From Blastopirellula sp. J2-11 (GTDB lineage: Bacteria; Planctomycetota; Planctomycetia; Pirellulales; Pirellulaceae): DNA of 64,000 nt. The notes below the pieces were generated by a model. The model did no database searches. It was not told the DNA's origin and worked only from the letters and a program-made list of their open reading frames with translations. Of the stretch, positions 58,467 to 64,000 are shown piece after piece. Position numbers and translations under genes: made by a program. The first letter of the stretch is position 1; the number at the start of each line of letters is the position of its first letter. The stretch lies in NCBI RefSeq assembly GCF_024584705.1, contig NZ_CP097384.1, positions 248,001 through 312,000 of the forward strand. Reading direction: 5' to 3'.

Positions 58467-60707
58467 TTATCGCCGATCGTCCGTCGGAGGTTTTTTAAAT
58501 TTCGCCGCCACGCGATCCCAAAGGGTCGGCGCCTCTTTTTCTGCGCCGACGACGCCTTCGCTAAAATCGTGCACCATCAGATAGGATTGCAAGCTGGCCA
58601 TCAACTGACGAGCACGCTGCAACGCATCGCTACGACGGCGATCACGACTGCGGCGCGGCGCCACCGAGACTTCAATCACCGTGCTGGTCATTCCACGTTC
58701 GTCCTGCTGTTCGCGCGGACGAATCGACATGACTAGTGCGGCCCCTCGATCGGAATTCCGCCGCGTAATGCCAAAGGTGTCACCGTCAAAAGCAAGCGTT
58801 AATTGTTGCTCGCTGGTATCAACGACTTCCGCGACATGATCGGTTAAAAAGCCGCGGAGCTTTTCCCAGACCATTTTCAGGGGCGCTCGCGTCGTCATAG
58901 TTCGCTCGACCAGCGCGTCTGGCGAACGATGTGCGAATAGCGCCGACCACCAATTTCGCCGCTCTCGTTTTTCGGGGGCATCGCGACCCGATCCGAGCTG
59001 GATCACCATGTTGCGTCCCAGCTCTTTCGCCTGCAGCAGGGCGCGGTCGGCGCGGTTGAGCATCGACTCCGGCGTATCGCCTTCTTGCAACTCGGTGACG
59101 CCAAAGCTGGCGTTCAGATTTTTGCCTCCCAACGAAGGCTGTGCGGTCGAAGCAACCTCTTGGCGGATGGCCTCGGCGCGTTGCGCGGCCGTTTTCATGT
59201 CACAGTGTCCGCAGACCAACACAAATTCTTCGCCACCATAGCGAGCCGCGATGTCGCCGGGCAACGCATGACGCTTCAAATGCGACGCGAAACTAACCAA
59301 CGCGTCGTCACCTGCTTGGTGACCATAGTTGTCGTTGATGCGCTTGAAGAAATCGAGATCGCAGATGATCAGGCTGCACGGACGGTTCGATCCGCTATGC
59401 TTGCGGACCATTTCATTCAACGCACGATCCAATTCGGATCGATTCGCCAAGCTCGTCAGCGGATCGCGCGTCGCTTTGACGTGCAACGAGCGAAGCTGTT
59501 CTTCCAGACGCTGAATACCGCTGGCGTCACAAAGCTGCAGCGTGGCGCCGCGTCCAATCCCATCTTCGGTGATGACCGGCGAAATGTGTGCGGTGATCGC
59601 CGAGTACTCTCCTTGCGCATCACGGATCGTCAGTCGCAACACCGACTGCAGCCCGCTTTGAATCGACGCGGCCAGCGGATCTTCTCGTTCGGGCAAGAAG
59701 CGACCAGAAGAGTCTCCCATACCGACAAGTTTTGGCGACCAATTTCGATTCAAAACCGATTCGGCCGACAATCCGGTCAACGTTTCCGTCGCATGGTTCC
59801 AACGTAAGATTTTCAGATCGGCGCCGACGTAGATCAGCCCGTCGTGAACGTTGCGAAACAGGTTCTCATGGAATAGGTTCAGCAATTGATTGGGACGATC
59901 GATTCGCTGGGGAATGATGTGATCCCAGTGCGAATTCGACTGATCCGGCGACAAATCGCGCAGCCATTGTTGGGCGACGTCGTGCTGGAGTTTGTTCGAG
60001 AAACGCATTTGGAACGTGCAGAAGTCGCTCACCAATTCAGGATCGAACTGCGATCCGGCGTAAGCGAACAACTCGGCCAAGGCGCGATCTTTGCTGCGCG
60101 CCCGGCGATAGACCTGATCGGTGATCATCGAATCGAACGCATCGACGATCGCCAGCATTCGTGCGCCGCGCGGAATATCGTCGCCGCAAAGGGGGAAGGC
60201 GCGTTTGCTGCCGTCGAACCAGGCGCCCGCATGTCGGATCACCGCCATAATTCCGGCGTCAGAGCAGCAATGTTCGATGATCTCAACGCCGGCGGCGTGA
60301 TGTTCATCCATCAGCGCCAGTTCTTCGTCGTTCAGTTTGCCCGGTTTGGCGAGGAGATAGTCCGGCACCGCCAGCTTACCGACGTCATGCAGCAATGCGG
60401 CGACTTCCAGTTCGTCTCTTTCCGAGTGGGAGTTTCCACGTACCGCCGCCCAGGTCGAGATGCTGGTCGCGACGCGCAGCGAATGAGCGGCAGTCGGGGG
60501 ATGTTTCGCTTTGAGCGCGGTAAACAGACTGCTGGCGACTCCCAGTCGCACCTGAACCAGTTGGTTTTGTTGTTCTAAAGCTGCGGCGACAAGCGCTTCG
60601 TCATCAATTTCTTCAGTGCGCAGCAGCAACTGCTGGAGCGCTCCAAAGCGATGATCGGTTGACTCTCCGGGATCAACGCCGAAATCGGCGGATGAATCAG
60701 TGTCCAT
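58467..60707 (-). CDS. HD/PAS/GGDEF signalling protein (diguanylate cyclase)
   Basis: The ATG at 60707 gives ~746 residues. An HD domain occupies ~60-280 (SLRVATSISTWAA, LLHDVGKLAVPDYLLAKPGK, DEHHAAGVEIIEHC). Where HD-GYP proteins have HHExxDGxGYP it reads RHAGAWFDGSKRAFP, so the GYP motif is degraded. A PAS domain follows (NVHDGLIYVGADLKILRWNH), then GGDEF (DPLTSLANRSELDRALNEM, DLDFFKRINDNYGHQAGDDA, active site RYGGEEF). A ~150-residue unrecognised C-terminal extension ends the protein. GGDEF enzymes make cyclic di-GMP; the HD part may be regulatory here. Confidence 0.9.
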   Translation of the reverse strand: MDTDSSADFGVDPGESTDHRFGALQQLLLRTEEIDDEALVAAALEQQNQLVQVRLGVASSLFTALKAKHPPTAAHSLRVATSISTWAAVRGNSHSERDELEVAALLHDVGKLAVPDYLLAKPGKLNDEELALMDEHHAAGVEIIEHCCSDAGIMAVIRHAGAWFDGSKRAFPLCGDDIPRGARMLAIVDAFDSMITDQVYRRARSKDRALAELFAYAGSQFDPELVSDFCTFQMRFSNKLQHDVAQQWLRDLSPDQSNSHWDHIIPQRIDRPNQLLNLFHENLFRNVHDGLIYVGADLKILRWNHATETLTGLSAESVLNRNWSPKLVGMGDSSGRFLPEREDPLAASIQSGLQSVLRLTIRDAQGEYSAITAHISPVITEDGIGRGATLQLCDASGIQRLEEQLRSLHVKATRDPLTSLANRSELDRALNEMVRKHSGSNRPCSLIICDLDFFKRINDNYGHQAGDDALVSFASHLKRHALPGDIAARYGGEEFVLVCGHCDMKTAAQRAEAIRQEVASTAQPSLGGKNLNASFGVTELQEGDTPESMLNRADRALLQAKELGRNMVIQLGSGRDAPEKRERRNWWSALFAHRSPDALVERTMTTRAPLKMVWEKLRGFLTDHVAEVVDTSEQQLTLAFDGDTFGITRRNSDRGAALVMSIRPREQQDERGMTSTVIEVSVAPRRSRDRRRSDALQRARQLMASLQSYLMVHDFSEGVVGAEKEAPTLWDRVAAKFKKPPTDDRR

Positions 60708-60922
60708 AAGGCGCAGGCGTCTAGCTGGCGAAACAGGATGCCGAGTCACGAAAGTAGGCTCTCGGCGGATTTTTAGGACTTTGGAGAAAACCTAGGTCGC
60801 GGATCGTCTAAGGTCAAACTAGTAGACAGAAGAGGCCGGCGCGTTGCCCCCAGCAGTACGATGCGATAACGTAAGCATCGCCGGCTGTAATGATTTTAAG
60901 GATTCTCCGGGAGCCGATACTC

Positions 60923-61777
60923 ATGCGTTTGGTCACTTATCAAAGCGAAGCAGGTCCCCGTGCGGCGGTTGCCCGCGGCGACGATTTTATCGATCTTCAC
61001 CATACCGATCACACGCTGCCGACTGATATGAAGTCGCTGCTAGCGCTGGGTGACGTAGCTCGCGACAAGGTTCTCGCCGCGCGAGAGCATGGCGATCCGA
61101 TCCCGCCGGGATCGCGTATTTTGACCCCGATCGTTAACCCGCAAAAAGTGATTTGCGTCGGTTTGAACTACGCCGATCATGCCAAAGAGACTGGCGCCAC
61201 CGTTGGGGATGAGCCGATAATTTTCAACAAATTCTCGTCGGCCTTGATCGCTGACCATGACGAGATCCATCTCCCCCCCGAAAGCAGTCAGGTCGACTAC
61301 GAAGCGGAACTGGTCGTCGCGATTGGGACCGCCGGCAAACATATCCCGCAGGGAGAAGCGATGAGCCATGTCGGCGGCTATTGCTGCGGCAACGATATCT
61401 CCGCTCGCGACTGGCAAAAAGGGAAGCCCGGCAAGCAATGGTTGTTGGGAAAAACGTTTGATACGTTCGCGCCGCTAGGGCCGGTATTATACACGCCGGA
61501 TGAAATTGCCGATCCGAATAACCTCGCGATTCGCTGCCGTTTGAACGGCGAGTTGATGCAAGAATCGTCGACGAGCCAACTGATTTTCAAAATCGACTTT
61601 CTGATTTCATATCTGTCGAACGTGGTGATGTTACAGCCGGGAGACCTGATTTTTACCGGCACTCCGCATGGAGTCGGCGTTGCGCGTAATCCGCAGGTTT
61701 TTCTGCAACCCGGCGATCAGGTCGAAGTCGAGATCGAAGGGCTTGGCTTGCTGACCAACCGTGTAGCGATCCGCTAG
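60923..61777 (+). CDS. Fumarylacetoacetate hydrolase-family protein
   Basis: The ATG at 60923 has GGGAG 9 nt upstream; the longer frame from 60890 lacks support. The ~284-residue protein shows KVICVGLNYADHAKETG, the metal ligands in SQVDYEAELVVAIG, GYCCGNDISARDWQ and LMQESSTSQLIFKIDFLISY, and ends PGDQVEVEIEGLGLLTNRVA. Members hydrolyse fumarylacetoacetate or decarboxylate/isomerise dioic acids in aromatic catabolism; the exact substrate is not clear. No aromatic pathway genes are adjacent. Confidence 0.93.
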   Translation: MRLVTYQSEAGPRAAVARGDDFIDLHHTDHTLPTDMKSLLALGDVARDKVLAAREHGDPIPPGSRILTPIVNPQKVICVGLNYADHAKETGATVGDEPIIFNKFSSALIADHDEIHLPPESSQVDYEAELVVAIGTAGKHIPQGEAMSHVGGYCCGNDISARDWQKGKPGKQWLLGKTFDTFAPLGPVLYTPDEIADPNNLAIRCRLNGELMQESSTSQLIFKIDFLISYLSNVVMLQPGDLIFTGTPHGVGVARNPQVFLQPGDQVEVEIEGLGLLTNRVAIR

Positions 61778-61934
61778 CAACGGTGTGCGAGTTGCGCGGT
61801 TGAGTAAGAAAAAATTCAAGCCGAGCCTGACTTTAGAAGGCCCGGTCTGACTGCCGAACTCCTATAAGTATCAGGCCTCTCCTAGCGGCGAAAGGATTCG
61901 TCGTTTCACAATTGCTAGCACAGCGTCAGGGAAG

Positions 61935-63626
61935 ATGGAATTCAGGCGGAACGCAACGCGCGACGATCGTCGTCGACGCGCCATTCTCGATGATCGTAAC
62001 GCGGGCGGCCGCGATGCCGACGCCGGCGGTGACGACGCAACCAACGGGAAACGGGCTCGACGATACTCATCGCAGGCCCTGTTGGAGCGGCGCGTTCGTA
62101 TCGTGGATCTAATTCCGCTCCATTGGACCTCGGTTGGCGCCTACTATCTGTTGGGCATTGTTCTGATCGGTCTGTTGGCGACTTTGCACTACTACGTCAG
62201 CCAAAAGGCGTCGTTCGCCGATTTGACCACCGTCAATAGTTTGGGCGGCTGGTTGGCGATCATCGCATTTTGGACCGCGACGCAAGCAGCGCTGGTGATC
62301 TATCGCATTCGCCGTCACCGATTGGACGACTATCGGGGTCGCTATCATGTTTGGTTGTGGGCGGTCGCGGTGTTGGGGATTGCGGGAATCGATCTGCTGG
62401 TCGACTTTCGCCATCCGCTGGGACAGTTAATCGAGCAAGCCAGTGGGCGCCAATTTGCCGATCTCGAGCATGGTTGGGCGTTGTTGGTCGCGACGTCCTT
62501 CTACGGACTCGCTTTTGCCCGGATTGTTTGGGAAGTTCGCGCCAGCCGCGGCTCGGTGGTGGTCGCTTTGTTGTCGATCGCGACCTTCGGGACGTTTGTC
62601 GCTGCGAAAGCGAATTTGATTTTATGGCCCCAGCAAATCGACGCAGCGCTCTCGACCTGCGTACTTTATCTCAGCGGCATGTGGCTCATGTCGATGATGT
62701 TGATGCAGTACGCTCGTTTCGTCTGGATGGATGCGATCGGCTTGATAGCCGTCCGCGCCGCTGCCGAAACGACGGAGGCTGTGGAGAAGTCGCCGGCCAA
62801 AACCACACGTCGCCGCCCGACGATTGTGAAGAAAGAAGAAGCGGAGCAAGCGACTGCCGCCGAGGCCGACTCAGAAGCAGGTTGGTTCTCATGGGGCGCG
62901 AAGAAGTCGAAGCCCGCAGCTGACGAAGAAGCGGAGCAAGCCCCCGCGCCGAAGCGAACCGCGAAACCTGCCGCCAAGACAGCCAAAAAGGCCAACGAAG
63001 ACGAAACGCTGACGGAAAGAAAACGCGGCTGGTTTGGCTTTGGCGGCAAGCGACAATCGGCAACGGAGACTGCTGCTGCGGCCGTGAAAGAAGTAGCGAA
63101 ACCGGCCGCAAAGTCAGCGCCCCCCAAACCGTCGGTCGCCAAGCAAGAGGTCAAAACAAGCGAAGCGGAGTCGCCGAAACGCGGCTGGTTTGGCTTTGGA
63201 GCGAAAAAGGAAGCAGCCGCCGACGTAGAGGCCGAAAAGAAGCAGCCAGCCAAACCGGCCGCTAAATCGTCAACCAAGCCGGCGGAAAAATCCCCTGCCA
63301 AAGAGCAAGCGGCCGACGAGCAGAAGCGAGGTTGGTTCGGCTTTGGTGGGAAAGCGAAGTCGGAAGCAGAGGAGTCTGTCGAGAAAAAGCCGGCCGCATC
63401 TCCGTTGGCGTCGAGCGCGCGCCGCGCGATGCTAAAGCAACAACAAGCCGAGACAGCGGCTCCTCCGCAAACCTTAAAAATGGAACCGCTGACGCTTGGC
63501 GGAGGCAGTGATGACAACGGCAATGAGGACGAGATCGCGATGCTGGAAGCGAAGCCAGATCACTTGCTCTCCAAGGCTGAGCGACGCCGCTTGAAGAAGT
63601 TGAAGCGACGCGGCGTAGCGGCGTAG
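61935..63626 (+). CDS. Membrane protein with four spaced GWFGFG repeats
   Basis: The 563-residue protein has an Arg/Asp-rich N-terminus, about six helices in residues ~60-290 (AYYLLGIVLIGLLATLHYYV, VWLWAVAVLGIAGIDLLVDF, SMMLMQYARFVWMDAIGLIA), then a long Lys/Ala/Glu-rich cytoplasmic-looking tail. Four copies of a GW-F-x-x-G-x-K motif occur at residues 316, 365, 417 and 466 (GWFSWGAKK, KRGWFGFGGK, KRGWFGFGAK, KRGWFGFGGK), spaced about 50 residues apart. The end is very basic (SKAERRRLKKLKRRG). The repeats may be binding peptides. No family is recognised. Confidence 0.8.
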   Translation: MEFRRNATRDDRRRRAILDDRNAGGRDADAGGDDATNGKRARRYSSQALLERRVRIVDLIPLHWTSVGAYYLLGIVLIGLLATLHYYVSQKASFADLTTVNSLGGWLAIIAFWTATQAALVIYRIRRHRLDDYRGRYHVWLWAVAVLGIAGIDLLVDFRHPLGQLIEQASGRQFADLEHGWALLVATSFYGLAFARIVWEVRASRGSVVVALLSIATFGTFVAAKANLILWPQQIDAALSTCVLYLSGMWLMSMMLMQYARFVWMDAIGLIAVRAAAETTEAVEKSPAKTTRRRPTIVKKEEAEQATAAEADSEAGWFSWGAKKSKPAADEEAEQAPAPKRTAKPAAKTAKKANEDETLTERKRGWFGFGGKRQSATETAAAAVKEVAKPAAKSAPPKPSVAKQEVKTSEAESPKRGWFGFGAKKEAAADVEAEKKQPAKPAAKSSTKPAEKSPAKEQAADEQKRGWFGFGGKAKSEAEESVEKKPAASPLASSARRAMLKQQQAETAAPPQTLKMEPLTLGGGSDDNGNEDEIAMLEAKPDHLLSKAERRRLKKLKRRGVAA

Positions 63627-63634
63627 CGGCGCTG

Positions 63635-64000
63635 TCAAAGATTGACGCACGCTTCCAAACGCGTGCCGTCTCCGTCGGTCACGGCAATCTGCTTGGCGCC
63701 GCGGATCGCGACACCGGCATGGCGACCATCTTTGTGCAGCAGGAACAGTTGTAAATTAAAAGCGATCTTGCCGGCGTCGTCTCGTTCATGCGCGGCGGCA
63801 TGCTGGGCGATCATCGCCAGCGTTTCAAGGCCCGCATCGATCGGACTGGCTCCGCGGCCCATTTGGTAAACCGCTTGAAAGCTGGAGCAATTCAGCAGGT
63901 TCGCTTCACCATGACCGACGCTGCCGCAGGTTCCCATGTTGTTGTCGACATAGAGCCCGGCGCCAAAGATCGGTGAGTCGCCGACTCGCCCCGGCATTTT
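63635..64000 (-). CDS. Isoaspartyl peptidase / L-asparaginase family (Ntn hydrolase), 5' part outside window
   Basis: The ~122 residues seen contain the family signature PGRVGDSPIFGAGLYVDNNM and GTCGSVGHGEA, followed by a C-terminal part (GRHAGVAIRGAKQIAVTDGD). This is the second half of the type-2 asparaginase/glycosylasparaginase fold. The catalytic Thr and the N-terminal part lie beyond the right edge. The frame is open to the end of the window. Confidence 0.88.
   Translation of the reverse strand, partial: KMPGRVGDSPIFGAGLYVDNNMGTCGSVGHGEANLLNCSSFQAVYQMGRGASPIDAGLETLAMIAQHAAAHERDDAGKIAFNLQLFLLHKDGRHAGVAIRGAKQIAVTDGDGTRLEACVNL

Noticed and set aside
1-64000. CRISPR array, rRNA operon or complete insertion sequence
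   Set aside because: I saw no regularly spaced direct repeats with unique spacers, no rRNA-like stretches and no transposase gene flanked by inverted repeats.

Overview
The window looks like a chromosome segment of a planctomycete, probably a Pirellulaceae member (Blastopirellula/Bremerella/Rhodopirellula-like). The grounds are MJ0042-type zinc-ribbon membrane proteins, a giant exported protein with an LESRQLLAAD-type N-terminus, an ECF sigma factor paired with a zinc-motif Ser/Thr kinase, a GxGYxYP/discoidin protein, and a caa3/bc respiratory operon in planctomycete style. The genus is inferred from gene content, not from a marker gene.

Left flank (1-21033). A NfeD1-NfeD-flotillin membrane operon (minus strand, cut by the left edge) is followed by an LpxH-like phosphoesterase, two paralogous zinc-ribbon/TM proteins and a small membrane protein. 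Then come a C-terminal processing protease, an MMPL exporter, a YHYH-SseB pair, a type I glutamine synthetase, a NIT-domain chemoreceptor, a GH99-like protein, a DUF2721 protein and a solitary GroES. Strong intrinsic terminators follow several of these.

Island (21066-31070). A complete tRNA-Val(GAC) gene is the left end of a 10-kb integrated element. A perfect 46-bp direct repeat (anticodon loop to just past the tRNA 3' end) recurs at 31025-31070, next to what looks like the displaced original tRNA terminator. The element carries a divergent tyrosine recombinase, several small DNA-binding-like and zinc-ribbon proteins, and one large phage gene: a prohead protease/major capsid fusion with its own promoter, a probable internal start for a capsid-only product, and a terminator. 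It also carries a HigBA-type toxin-antitoxin pair behind two operator palindromes, an EVE/PUA-like protein and an Abi-alpha (DUF4393) protein. I recognise no portal, terminase, tail or lysis gene. The best reading is a capsid-encoding, defence-carrying phage satellite or related minimal element; this is the prime candidate for an undescribed system. It has shared short motifs: AAACGCCAC after gene ends, TTGGTAC near both termini, and hairpin-plus-T-tract structures ending 14 nt before two start codons.

Right flank (31071-64000). A repeat-rich strip precedes a large exported protein with three internal repeats and a DJ-1/PfpI domain, the sigma factor/kinase pair, a GxGYxYP-discoidin protein, a VOC protein and a ParDE-type module. 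A nine-gene minus-strand operon (51330 to 41690) then encodes cytochrome oxidase subunits II, I and III, a membrane protein, a dihaem cytochrome c, a Rieske protein, a cytochrome b/c fusion, a CtaG-FixG-like fusion and a small exported protein. Together these would form a quinol-to-oxygen chain with its assembly factors. The window ends with a 2H-phosphoesterase, a pentapeptide-repeat protein, an ABC-F ATPase, a second ParDE-like module with a decayed duplicate beside it, a flagellin-like protein, an HD/PAS/GGDEF protein, a fumarylacetoacetase-family enzyme, a membrane protein with spaced GWFGFG repeats, and the end of an asparaginase-family gene cut by the right edge.
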